From: Aliiroseovarius lamellibrachiae
Lineage (GTDB): Bacteria > Pseudomonadota > Alphaproteobacteria > Rhodobacterales > Rhodobacteraceae
Assembly (NCBI RefSeq): GCF_018599245.1
Contig: NZ_JAHEVJ010000001.1
Location: 310,001 to 374,000 of the forward strand
Direction of reading: 5' to 3'
Length of the DNA stretch: 64,000 nucleotides
Positions 33,851-41,742 of this stretch are shown here, piece by piece. Both the position numbers and the translations under genes were made by a program. The stretch's first letter is position 1. Every line of letters starts with the position of its first letter. A model generated the notes under the pieces. That model worked only from the letters and a program-made list of their open reading frames with translations. It was not told the origin of the DNA and searched no databases.

Positions 33851-34306
33851 ATGCGTAATTTTGACCTGACACCACTGAACCGGGCCACCGTTGGCTTTGA
33901 CCAAATCGCTGATCTGATGGATCGCGTTTTGACAAATGATGGCAGTCACGACAGCTATCCCCCTTACAACATTGAGAAAATTGACGATGATGCCTGGCGC
34001 ATCTCGGTTGCTGTTGCGGGCTTTTCGGAAGATGAGTTGAATGTTGAGGTGAAGCAGAACGCCTTGCATATCACCGCGAAAAAGACGCCGGATGATGAAA
34101 AACGCACTTATCTGCACCGTGGCATTGCCACCCGTGCCTTTGAACGCCGGTTCCATTTGGCCGACCATGTGCGCGTCACAGGTGCCAGCCATGCCCACGG
34201 TATGTTGCATATTGATCTGACCCGCGAAGTGCCTGAGGCGCTGAAACCGCGCCGGATTGAGATCAATGGCACCAAAGCCGTTGAAAGCAACGCGGTTGAG
34301 GTGTGA
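33851..34306 (+). CDS. Small heat-shock protein Hsp20 (IbpA-like)
   Basis: ATP-independent holdase of 151 residues in the class A proteobacterial group. It opens MRNFDLTPLNRATVGFDQIA like IbpA/HspA, and the alpha-crystallin domain (about residues 35-130) contains YNIEKIDDDAWRISVAVAGF and ERRFHLADHVRV, ending with GMLHIDLTREVPEALKPRRI. The start at 33851 is set by AAAGGA seven bases upstream, which is held in a ROSE-like hairpin; a longer frame to 33794 runs through that element and is rejected. A terminator follows. Confidence 0.93.
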   Translation: MRNFDLTPLNRATVGFDQIADLMDRVLTNDGSHDSYPPYNIEKIDDDAWRISVAVAGFSEDELNVEVKQNALHITAKKTPDDEKRTYLHRGIATRAFERRFHLADHVRVTGASHAHGMLHIDLTREVPEALKPRRIEINGTKAVESNAVEV

Positions 34307-34338
34307 TCCCCCGCTAGCACTGTGAATGCCGAATAATG

Positions 34339-34376
34339 AATGGGCGTGGAGCGTGATCTCCGCGCCCATTTTGTTG
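34339..34376 (+). terminator. Rho-independent terminator after hsp20
   Basis: AATGGGCGTGGAG pairs with CTCCGCGCCCATT around CGTGAT, followed by TTGTTG. Confidence 0.85.
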
Positions 34377-34386
34377 TGCTGTTTGT

Positions 34387-35271
34387 TTACGCGGGCGTTC
34401 CAGCGGCTTTGGGCGTGCGCTCTTGATGCAACAAATAAAAGCTCGCCCCAAGAATGATCGCCGTGCCAAGCCACATGGATCCGGTCGGCAAAAAACCAAA
34501 GGCGACAAAGCCTAGGATCACGTTGAATGGTAGCTTTAAGTGATCAAACGGTTGCAAAAACGCAGTATCCGCCATGGAATAGGCCTGCACCAACACATGC
34601 TGCGCAAGCGCGGTCAAAAGACCCGCACCAATGACCAGCCATATCGCGTTTGTGGGCAGGGTAAACCCGGATCCAAGCGCCAGCCCCGCGTTGATGGGGG
34701 TGAGCAGAAGCAGCAGGTAAATGGTCACCGTTTCGGTGCGGTCGCGGTGGGTCAAAAACTTGGTCACAACCGAGCTTGCCGCCCACAGGGCCGCCGCCCC
34801 CACTGGCAAAAGTGCGGTGATCTGAAAGCGATCTGACCAGGGTTCCAGAATAATCGCGCCGCCCAGAATGCCCAATAGAACAGCCCCCCAGCGGTGCAAC
34901 GACACCTCTTCGCGCAGGAAAACACCTGCCCCAAAGGTGACGAAAAATGGTGACAGCATGATCAGCGCAATCGCCTGCCAAATCGGCACATGGGCCAGCC
35001 CCATGGTCCAAAGCTGCACGCCGCCTGCGGCCAGTGCCACCCGCAACACATGCAGGCCGATCTGGTCGGTTTTCAACGCGCCGCGATGGCGCAAAATCCA
35101 GGGAAGGTAAAACCCTAAGGCAATGAAATATTGCCAAAACGTCACATTGGGGGCTGCGGCCCCGTTAAGCATCGTGGCACCCTGAAGCGCCGTGTTGACC
35201 AGTGCAAATGTGGCACCGGCCAAAACCATCAGCCCTGCGGCTTTGATGGGGGTTGGGATCGTCTGGATCAT
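34387..35271 (-). CDS. ribN: Riboflavin transporter, DMT/EamA family (RibN-like)
   Basis: Inner-membrane transporter of 294 residues with ten predicted helices in two EamA repeats (for example KAAGLMVLAGATFALVNTAL; AIALIMLSPFFVTFGAGVFL; AIWLVIGAGLLTALAQHVLV). Sequence alone gives no substrate. The leader carries a complete FMN riboswitch, and alphaproteobacterial RibN, a DMT-type riboflavin importer, is known to be controlled this way, so riboflavin uptake is the best assignment. Shine-Dalgarno AAAGGA lies 6 bp before the start and can pair with an upstream anti-SD. Confidence 0.82.
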   Translation of the reverse strand: MIQTIPTPIKAAGLMVLAGATFALVNTALQGATMLNGAAAPNVTFWQYFIALGFYLPWILRHRGALKTDQIGLHVLRVALAAGGVQLWTMGLAHVPIWQAIALIMLSPFFVTFGAGVFLREEVSLHRWGAVLLGILGGAIILEPWSDRFQITALLPVGAAALWAASSVVTKFLTHRDRTETVTIYLLLLLTPINAGLALGSGFTLPTNAIWLVIGAGLLTALAQHVLVQAYSMADTAFLQPFDHLKLPFNVILGFVAFGFLPTGSMWLGTAIILGASFYLLHQERTPKAAGTPA

Positions 35272-35276
35272 GGCGT

Positions 35277-35318
35277 TGTCCTTTCTCGTTCACGCTCGTG
35301 ACCCAAGGCAGAAGGACA
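35277..35318 (-). promoter_or_regulatory. Putative expression platform of the FMN riboswitch
   Basis: On the minus strand TGTCCTT (35318-35312) is complementary to AAGGACA (35283-35277), which includes the ribN Shine-Dalgarno. This would be a ribosome-site sequester formed when FMN is bound. No intrinsic terminator is seen between aptamer and gene, so control is probably translational. Confidence 0.5.
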
Positions 35319-35361
35319 GGGGCAGGGGCCACGCCAAAGGCGGACCCGCAGACCCAATATC

Positions 35362-35595
35362 CATTCTCTTTCATCCGGACTTTCAGGCGCAAACACTCCA
35401 TTACCGTCGGCTCTGGAATTGAACCAGATCTGCTGACCCAAGTGTTTTTCAAAAAACTCGAGGCGCTCGCGGGCTTGGGGATCTTGGTTTTATGGCCGCG
35501 TTTTCAACCTTATCCCGTTTGAAAACGAGACAGGTTGATCGGTGACCCAAAACCCCCTTACCGCCGGTGGGGAATTTCACCCCGCCCTGAGAATG
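35362..35595 (-). ncRNA. FMN riboswitch (RFN element)
   Basis: On the minus strand the conserved RFN blocks occur in order: GGGCGGGGTGAAATTCCCC with ACCGGCGGT, then GCCCGCGAGCGC, then GGTCAGCAGATCTGG ... CCAGAGCCGACGGT, then AGTCCGGATGAAAGAGA. P1 closes with CATTCTC (35595-35589) against GAGAATG (35368-35362). The long middle arm explains the 234-nt length. It lies 90 bp upstream of the transporter gene. Confidence 0.96.
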
Positions 35596-35654
35596 TTGCC
35601 ACCAAATGGCAGCGCGGCGACCCTAGGCGGGAAGGGGGGATGTGGTCAAGGCCA

Positions 35655-35685
35655 TAAAAAAGGGGCGCCAAAGCCCCCCTTTTTC
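35655..35685. terminator. Bidirectional terminator downstream of gabD
   Basis: AAAAAAGGGGC and GCCCCCCTTTTT pair around GCCAAA. On the minus strand it ends in a T-run and terminates gabD 19 bp after its stop. Confidence 0.85.
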
Positions 35686-35703
35686 GCTGTTTATCTGTGC
35701 CGC

Positions 35704-37182
35704 TTAGACCGACATGCAGATGTATTTCATCTCAAGGTAATCTTCGATCCCGTGGCGCGACCCTTCGCGGCCCAGACCCGATTGCTTGACCCCACCAAAG
35801 GGGGCAACCTCGGTTGAAATGATGCCGGTGTTTACGCCAACGATGCCATATTCCAGCTCTTCTGCGACCTTGTAAACGCGGCTTAAGTCCTTGGCATAGA
35901 AGTAAGAAGCCAGCCCAAAGATGGTGTCATTGGCCTGTGCAATCACATCGTCCACGTCTTTGAATTTGAACAAAGGCGCCAGCGGCCCAAAGGTCTCATC
36001 CTCGGCAAAGGCCATCTCGCGGGTGGCGCCTTTTACGATGGTCGGTTCAAAGAAAAGCCCGCCCAATGCGTGTTCCTTGCCGCCCAAAATCACTTCGGCG
36101 CCCTTGGATGTGGCGTCCGCAATATGGTCGCGCACCTTTTGCACGGCGGCCTCTGAAATCAACGGGCCAAGGGCGATGCCCTCGTTCAACCCGTCCCCAA
36201 CAGGAAGCGCCGCCACAGCGGTTTTCAGCTTCTCGGCGAAGGCATCATAGACGCCCTCTTGCACGTAAATCCGGTTGGCGCAGACGCAGGTTTGGCCATT
36301 GTTGCGGAATTTACAGGCGATCGCGCCGATCACGGCCTCATCCAGATCCGCGTCGTCAAACACGATGAACGGCGCGTTGCCGCCCAGCTCCATCGAGCAT
36401 TTCATGACCTGATCCGCGGCTTGTTTCATCAAGATGCGACCCACGCCGGTTGACCCGGTAAAGGTCAGCTTGCGCACCGCGTGGTTTTCGCAGAACTCTT
36501 TGCCAATGTCCGACGCGCGCGAGGACGGCACCACGTTAAAGACACCCGCCGGGATGCCCGCACGTTCCGCCAGAACCGCCAAAGCGAGTGCCGACAGCGG
36601 GGTCAATTCCGCAGGGCGCGCCACAAACCCACAGCCTGCCGCAATCGCCGGGCCGCATTTGCGGGTGATCATCGCGTTGGGGAAATTCCATGGGGTAATG
36701 GACGCCGCCACACCGATCGGCTGCTTGATCACCATCAGGCGTTTGTCGGGCTGATGGCCGGGAATGGTCTCGCCGTAGATGCGCTTGGCTTCTTCTGCGA
36801 ACCACTCGATGAACGAGGCGCCATAAGCGATCTCGCCCATCGCTTCGGCCAAAGGTTTGCCCATCTCAGCCGTCAGAATGGTGGCCAAATCGCCTTGGTT
36901 TTCCATCATCAATTCAAACCAGCGGCGCAGGATATTGGCGCGTTCCTTGGCGGTGCGCTTGGCCCATTTGCGGCCTTCACTGTCAGCGGCGGCAATGGCG
37001 CGGGCCACTTCCACACGGCTGAGGTCCGCGACGGTGGCAATCACGCTGCCTTGCGCGGGGTTGATCACGTCAAACGTGGCCCCATCATCGGCCGAAATCC
37101 ATTCGCCGTTCACATAGGCGCGGGTTTCCACCAGCGACGGATCTTTCAACAGGCTTTTCAGCTCGCTTGCATTGGCGGTCAT
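35704..37182 (-). CDS. gabD: NAD(P)-dependent succinate-semialdehyde dehydrogenase
   Basis: Aldehyde dehydrogenase of 492 residues that oxidises succinate semialdehyde to succinate in GABA catabolism. The general base Glu is in MELGGNAPFIVFDDADLD and the catalytic Cys in NNGQTCVCANRIYVQEGVYD; WNFPNAMITRKCGPAIAAGC and the C-terminal GGVKQSGLGREGSRHGIEDY are typical of GabD. The ATG at 37182 follows GGGAGA; an in-frame start at 37200 is less likely. Other aldehydes are possible, but the NNGQTCVCANR segment favours the GabD branch. Confidence 0.9.
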   Translation of the reverse strand: MTANASELKSLLKDPSLVETRAYVNGEWISADDGATFDVINPAQGSVIATVADLSRVEVARAIAAADSEGRKWAKRTAKERANILRRWFELMMENQGDLATILTAEMGKPLAEAMGEIAYGASFIEWFAEEAKRIYGETIPGHQPDKRLMVIKQPIGVAASITPWNFPNAMITRKCGPAIAAGCGFVARPAELTPLSALALAVLAERAGIPAGVFNVVPSSRASDIGKEFCENHAVRKLTFTGSTGVGRILMKQAADQVMKCSMELGGNAPFIVFDDADLDEAVIGAIACKFRNNGQTCVCANRIYVQEGVYDAFAEKLKTAVAALPVGDGLNEGIALGPLISEAAVQKVRDHIADATSKGAEVILGGKEHALGGLFFEPTIVKGATREMAFAEDETFGPLAPLFKFKDVDDVIAQANDTIFGLASYFYAKDLSRVYKVAEELEYGIVGVNTGIISTEVAPFGGVKQSGLGREGSRHGIEDYLEMKYICMSV

Positions 37183-37272
37183 TTTGATCTCCCATAACAC
37201 ATGTGATCTGGATGGCGCATCCTGCGGTTCAAGTCCAGTCGCTCACACGTTACATAAAATAGGGCCTCTCCC

Positions 37273-38058
37273 ATGGATCTCGACATAGCCTATGCAAATT
37301 CGGATTTCATCCCGAATGGTGCGGATTACCCAAAAAAATGGAAGAAACTGGCCGCCAACCACCGCGCCACGCACAAGATCCTTCGGTTGGATCAGGACTA
37401 TGGCGAAGAATCTGCGAACAGGTATGATTTCTTTCTGCCAGAGGATGCGCCAAAGGGGGTGATGATCTTTGTGCACGGCGGCTATTGGATGGCGTTTGGG
37501 CGCAAGGATTTCTCCCATCTGGCCGCAGGGGCACTGGCGCAGGGCTGGGCCGTGGCGATGCCGTCTTACACTTTGGCCCCCAATGCGCGGATTTCGCAGA
37601 TCACAACCGAGGTCGCCACCGCGATTGATGTGATTGCGCGCGAGGTGCCGGGGCCAATCCTGCTTGCGGGCCATTCAGCAGGCGGGCATTTGGTGGCCCG
37701 GATGAATTGCACCGATGTGCCGCTGGCCTGCGCGAACCGCGTGCAGCACATCTTGTCAATCTCGCCTGTGGGGGATTTGCGCCCGCTGATGCAAACCTCA
37801 ATGAACGAGACATTGCAACTGGACGCGGCAGAGGCGGCGGCCGAAAGCCCGACCCTGAACCCAAAGACCCGTGGGGTGACCACCACCGTTTGGGTCGGGG
37901 CAAATGAACGCCCCGCCTTTCTCGATCAAGCGCAAGCTTTGGCGATGGCCTGGGACGAGGCCGATTTGGTCATTGCCCCAGACCGCCATCATTTTGATGT
38001 GATTGATGATCTTATCGCGCCTGACAGCTCGATGATCATCCGCCTTGTGTCACCTTAG
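37273..38058 (+). CDS. Alpha/beta hydrolase, arylformamidase-like
   Basis: A 261-residue hydrolase with the oxyanion motif FVHGGYWMAFGR (about residues 67-78), nucleophile elbow GHSAGGHL (Ser near residue 138) and a C-terminal His in PDRHHFDVIDDL. HGGYW and the overall length match kynurenine formamidase-like esterases. Substrate unproven. Its 3' end overlaps the convergent secreted-protein gene by 4 bp. Confidence 0.82.
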   Translation: MDLDIAYANSDFIPNGADYPKKWKKLAANHRATHKILRLDQDYGEESANRYDFFLPEDAPKGVMIFVHGGYWMAFGRKDFSHLAAGALAQGWAVAMPSYTLAPNARISQITTEVATAIDVIAREVPGPILLAGHSAGGHLVARMNCTDVPLACANRVQHILSISPVGDLRPLMQTSMNETLQLDAAEAAAESPTLNPKTRGVTTTVWVGANERPAFLDQAQALAMAWDEADLVIAPDRHHFDVIDDLIAPDSSMIIRLVSP

Positions 38059-38636
38059 CCACCAAATCCAGAAAGCCCCTTAACATCAATGCTTTCCAGC
38101 ACTGGGATCATCACATCCGCGCTTGCCCCCTTGGCTTGGATCAGGATCCGATTGTCGACGATGCCCGACAGTTCACCGTCTTGATTAAGGTATTTCATCC
38201 GGCCCACACGCTCTAGTTTCATTCCCATCAATCCGGCACTGCCCAGCATTCCAGCCAGCGCACCAACCATCGGATTGTCCGCCATCAAGGTGATCGTAAA
38301 CCGCTGATCGCCCATAGAATAACTCGCCTCGGCCCCCGCGCCGCCACCCATCATGGCCAGCCCTGCGGTCATCTCGGTCGAGACTTCGCGTGTCCACCCC
38401 TCAGGCGCGCCCGGCAGAAAGGTGGTCAAGGATGCGGTGTTCTGCGCCTTGATCAATTGCCGGGCAAAGTCCAGCTCCTCCATCGCGTATTTCAGATCCC
38501 CATCCTGATAGGCCTGCAACGCGCTTTCCAGCGTGTCTGTGACATCATCCGCCAGCACAGCCGATGGCAACCCCAAGGCCGCCACACAGATCAACATTCG
38601 GGTGGTTTCGGAAAATCTATTCATCTCAATCTTCAT
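38055..38636 (-). CDS. Periplasmic protein of unknown function
   Basis: A 193-residue protein with a signal peptide (RMLICVAALGLPSAVLA, cleavage near residue 30). A helical hairpin (LESALQAYQDGDLKYAMEEL, about residues 35-55) resembles a TPR unit, and the later part is rich in Gly and Met (AMMGGGAGAEASYSMGDQRF). No family recognised with certainty. I choose the ATG at 38636 because GGAGA precedes it; a TTG at 38645 is possible. Last gene of a minus-strand run, 34 bp after the P1 peptidase. Confidence 0.65.
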   Translation of the reverse strand: MKIEMNRFSETTRMLICVAALGLPSAVLADDVTDTLESALQAYQDGDLKYAMEELDFARQLIKAQNTASLTTFLPGAPEGWTREVSTEMTAGLAMMGGGAGAEASYSMGDQRFTITLMADNPMVGALAGMLGSAGLMGMKLERVGRMKYLNQDGELSGIVDNRILIQAKGASADVMIPVLESIDVKGLSGFGG

Positions 38637-38670
38637 ATTGGTCAATCTCCATATTGTTCAAAAAACGTTC

Positions 38671-39681
38671 TTAATCAGTCTCTTGGGCGAAGGAGTCAGC
38701 CCATGTGGGTAAGGTGTCCCCCTCAGCGGCACTCGCAGAATAGACCCCGCGCGCAATGGCCCGCGCAAGACAGGTTGCGGCGGCGTGCCCCAACCGAAGC
38801 GCGTCAAATCCGGGGTCGGGCAGGGGAATTGCCCCCGTGGCCGCCGCAAAAATCAGATCGCCATCAAAGGGCGTGTGGCTGGGGTGAATGGCCCGCGCCA
38901 TGCCGTCATGGGCGGCGGTGGCCAAGCGTTTGGCCTGCGCCTGAGTGAGGTCCGCATCCGTTGCGATGATCGCGATGGTGGTGTTCTCGCCCAAAGCGGC
39001 CTCGGGGCGTGGCTCATGGCACGGGTCATGTTGCCCCATGCCGCGCGCGCCAAACTCGCCGCCCTCATCCAGACCCATCTCCCAAGGGGCGGCCCAAAAC
39101 TCAGGCCCGTCACCCATTGTGACCGCGCCCAAGGCGTTCACGGCAACCAAGGCGCCAACCGTAATGCCACAGTCCAGAACCAAAGACGCGGACCCAAGCC
39201 CACCCTTTAATCTGTCCACCGTCGCCCCGGTGCCGGCCCCAAAACTGCCCAGCAAGAAATCCGCAGACGCGTTGCCCAACGCCGCGCGCCCCAAACCCTT
39301 ATACGGGTTCTCGTCCCAGGCCTTATCGCCCCCATTCAGTAAATCAAACAGGATCGCACCGGGCACAATTGGCACGCGCTGATCGCCAACCTGAAATCCC
39401 CGGCCATCAGCCCGCAAGGCATCCGTCACACCGGACGCCGCATCCAAACCAAAAGCGGACCCCCCCGACAAGACCAACGCATCGACCTGCTGCACCAGCT
39501 TGTCCGGCGACAAAAGATCCGTTTCTCGCGTGCCGGGCGCCCCCCCCATCACATGAACCGCCGCCGTAAAAGGCGCATCCGAAACCAAGACCGTCGCCCC
39601 GGTTTTCACATGGTGATCCTCGGCATTGCCAACCCGCAATCCCGCCACATCGGTGATCAAATTCCGCGTGCCCGGTCTCAT
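38671..39681 (-). CDS. P1-family (DmpA-like) peptidase
   Basis: Self-processing Ntn-type aminopeptidase family, 336 residues. The opening RNLITDVAGLRVGNAEDHHV and LVLSGGSAFGLDAASGVTDAL are strong P1 landmarks; the expected autocleavage and nucleophile site lies at about residues 233-235 in GENTTIAIIATDADLT. These enzymes release N-terminal residues from small peptides or beta-peptides. It sits downstream of a peptide-type ABC transporter, ALDH and SDR on the same strand. A dispersed repeat fills the gap from the SDR gene and supplies its AAGGA. Confidence 0.9.
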   Translation of the reverse strand: MRPGTRNLITDVAGLRVGNAEDHHVKTGATVLVSDAPFTAAVHVMGGAPGTRETDLLSPDKLVQQVDALVLSGGSAFGLDAASGVTDALRADGRGFQVGDQRVPIVPGAILFDLLNGGDKAWDENPYKGLGRAALGNASADFLLGSFGAGTGATVDRLKGGLGSASLVLDCGITVGALVAVNALGAVTMGDGPEFWAAPWEMGLDEGGEFGARGMGQHDPCHEPRPEAALGENTTIAIIATDADLTQAQAKRLATAAHDGMARAIHPSHTPFDGDLIFAAATGAIPLPDPGFDALRLGHAAATCLARAIARGVYSASAAEGDTLPTWADSFAQETD

Positions 39682-39691
39682 GCTGTTATCC

Positions 39692-39758
39692 TTTTCCTTG
39701 GCTCAAATATCCTGGGGTGAATGCCGCAGGCAGAGGGGCAACGCCCCTGGCCCCGCTA
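39692..39758 (-). repeat. Dispersed 3'-flanking repeat, copy C (SDR-P1 junction)
   Basis: On the minus strand it begins at the SDR stop: CGGGGCCA, GGGGCGTTGCCCC, CTGCCTGCGGCA, CACCCCAGGATATTTGAGCC, AAGGAAAAGG. The AAGGA of its tail lies in the ribosome-site position for the P1 peptidase gene. Confidence 0.8.
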
Positions 39759-40496
39759 AATACAACGCCCGCCGTCCACTTCCATTGCCACACCCGTGAC
39801 CATGCTGGCCTCATCCGAACACAGAAAACACGCCGCATCCCCCATGTCTTCCGGGGTGGAAAATCGACCAATCGGGATGGTTGCCAAAAACTTAGCGCGC
39901 ATCTCGGGCGTGTCTTCGCCCATAAAGCTCGACAACAGCGGCGTGTCGCCCGCCACCGGGCAAATCGCATTTGTGCGCACCCCAAACGGGGCCAGCTCCA
40001 CCGCCATGGTTTTGGTCGCCGTAATCATCCAACCCTTTGACGCATTGTACCAATTCAGGTTGGGGCGTGGGCTAAGCCCGGCGGTGGAGGCGACGTTTAA
40101 AATTGCACCAGTCCCCGCCGCTTTCATGCCCGGTACAAAATGGCGCGCGGTCAAATAGACCGATTTTGCATTCACGGCGAGCACCCGGTCGAACTCCTCC
40201 TCCGTGACCTCCTCCATCGGTTTGGGCAAATGGGTGATGCCGGCGTTGTTGACGAAAATATCAACCTTGCTCCACAAGTCCTGCGCCGCTTTGGCCATCG
40301 CCGCCACGCTGTCATTTGCCGCGACATCCACGCGGTGCGCGACCCCGCCGACCTCCTCCGCGACCTCTTTCGCCAGATCGATATTCAAATCCGCGACCAT
40401 CACTTCGGCGCCCTCGCTTGCAAATTTGCGCACGATCCCCGCGCCAAATCCAGAGGCCCCGCCGGTGACAATTGCCGTTTTTCCTTCCAGTCTCAT
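39756..40496 (-). CDS. SDR-family oxidoreductase
   Basis: Classical short-chain dehydrogenase of 246 residues. Cofactor motif TGGASGFGAGIVRKF (about residues 11-25), NNAGITHL (about 88-95), catalytic Ser in ILNVASTAG and the Tyr-x3-Lys pair in WYNASKGW. Asp at VMVADLNIDL suggests NAD(H) preference. It lies in the run from the peptide ABC transporter to the P1 peptidase, 82 bp after YcaQ. Substrate unknown. Confidence 0.9.
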   Translation of the reverse strand: MRLEGKTAIVTGGASGFGAGIVRKFASEGAEVMVADLNIDLAKEVAEEVGGVAHRVDVAANDSVAAMAKAAQDLWSKVDIFVNNAGITHLPKPMEEVTEEEFDRVLAVNAKSVYLTARHFVPGMKAAGTGAILNVASTAGLSPRPNLNWYNASKGWMITATKTMAVELAPFGVRTNAICPVAGDTPLLSSFMGEDTPEMRAKFLATIPIGRFSTPEDMGDAACFLCSDEASMVTGVAMEVDGGRCI

Positions 40497-40578
40497 CGTA
40501 AGACCTCCGCAGATGTTTCATCCAGAGCTTGCGCCCCATTCTGTCTCGTTTCAAGTGCCGCTCGCACAGCCGTTGCCC

Positions 40579-41742
40579 TCACCTGCGTGGCACCTGCCAT
40601 GTGATGTTGTTCAGCCCAACAAATCGACCAAACCGCACAAGTTCTGCGTCCAACTTGGCCCACCGCGCAGCCCCCCAGCGCACCCCGGGTTCTGCCCAAA
40701 ATCCGGTGACATCCAGCTCTCCTTTGGTGCGATCCGCCTTCAGCTCTAAGCGCCCGACAAAGCGCGATCCTTCCAGCAACGGATAGACGTAATAGCCCCA
40801 GATTCGCTTGGCTTTAGGCACAAACATCTCGTTGCGATAAGCAAAGCCAAACAGTTTTTCCAATCGGATCCGGTCGCGGATTAAGGGGTCAAACGGGTTC
40901 AGAATGCGCAGCCGGCTGGTGGCGGCAGGGGCCGATTTCAGCCGCGTTTCAATGTCAGGATGGGCCACCCCGGCATAGGACGATCCATCGGCGCAGGTGA
41001 CTTCGACCGGGACCAAATCCCCCGATTGCGCGATCCAATTCTTCGCCTCTTTTGCGCGCATCACATCCCAAAATCGCTGCACTTCCCCTTGGGTGCCAAA
41101 GCTGATCCGGTCCATCGCGGCCTTGCCCAGCCACGCCAATGCGCGTGCGTCATCGCTGCGGGAATGGGGCGGGAACACACGCTCTGCCAGATCGTAAAAC
41201 TTCACAAAATTTTCGCGGTGACAAGTGGCCAAATCCCCCGCATACCACAGCTGATCCAACGCCTTTTTATGCGGTGGACGCGCCCACATCTCACGCGTTT
41301 TTGCTTTGGTATCAAAGGCGTGGGTGGACAATGCACCCTCTGCGCGGATGCGATCGACAATTTGCGCAATCTGCGCCTTGGCAAGGCCAGACTTGCTCCA
41401 TTCGCTGCGCGCGTAATAGGCCCCCAGCCGGTCAAATTGTGGCCCCCAATGGGGCAGCACATCCGCCGCGATCAGGCTGGCGTCATGGGTGAAATGTTCA
41501 AACACATCACGCGCGCGCAAATGATCCCACACCGCCCCCTCGCGGTAATTCTGATTGCGCGACCAAAGGATGTGATTATGCGCGCGGGTCACATTACGGA
41601 TCGTGTCGATTTGCACAAATCCAAGCCGGTCGATGATCCCCATCAGATCACAGGCCCCGGTGGGCGCATCCGCCAGCCCGTTGGTCCAGACCCACAGCCG
41701 CCGGGCATCCGCGTTGGACAGCTTTAAGGGGGCATTACCCAT
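40579..41742 (-). CDS. YcaQ-family winged-helix DNA glycosylase
   Basis: HTH_42 domain protein of 387 residues; E. coli YcaQ unhooks DNA interstrand crosslinks. The catalytic QxD motif is visible as Gln44-Ile-Asp46 (GFVQIDTI). Further conserved blocks are FEHFTHDASLIAADVLPHWG and RLRILNPFDPLIRDRIRLEK. Its start overlaps the ALDH stop by 8 bp, so it is translated with an aldehyde-oxidising enzyme; aldehydes crosslink DNA, which makes the pairing suggestive. Confidence 0.88.
   Translation of the reverse strand: MGNAPLKLSNADARRLWVWTNGLADAPTGACDLMGIIDRLGFVQIDTIRNVTRAHNHILWSRNQNYREGAVWDHLRARDVFEHFTHDASLIAADVLPHWGPQFDRLGAYYARSEWSKSGLAKAQIAQIVDRIRAEGALSTHAFDTKAKTREMWARPPHKKALDQLWYAGDLATCHRENFVKFYDLAERVFPPHSRSDDARALAWLGKAAMDRISFGTQGEVQRFWDVMRAKEAKNWIAQSGDLVPVEVTCADGSSYAGVAHPDIETRLKSAPAATSRLRILNPFDPLIRDRIRLEKLFGFAYRNEMFVPKAKRIWGYYVYPLLEGSRFVGRLELKADRTKGELDVTGFWAEPGVRWGAARWAKLDAELVRFGRFVGLNNITWQVPRR

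Noticed and set aside
37225-37255. T-loop-like GGTTCAAGTCC suggestive of a tRNA
   Set aside because: Flanking bases do not form a T-stem, acceptor stem or anticodon arm.
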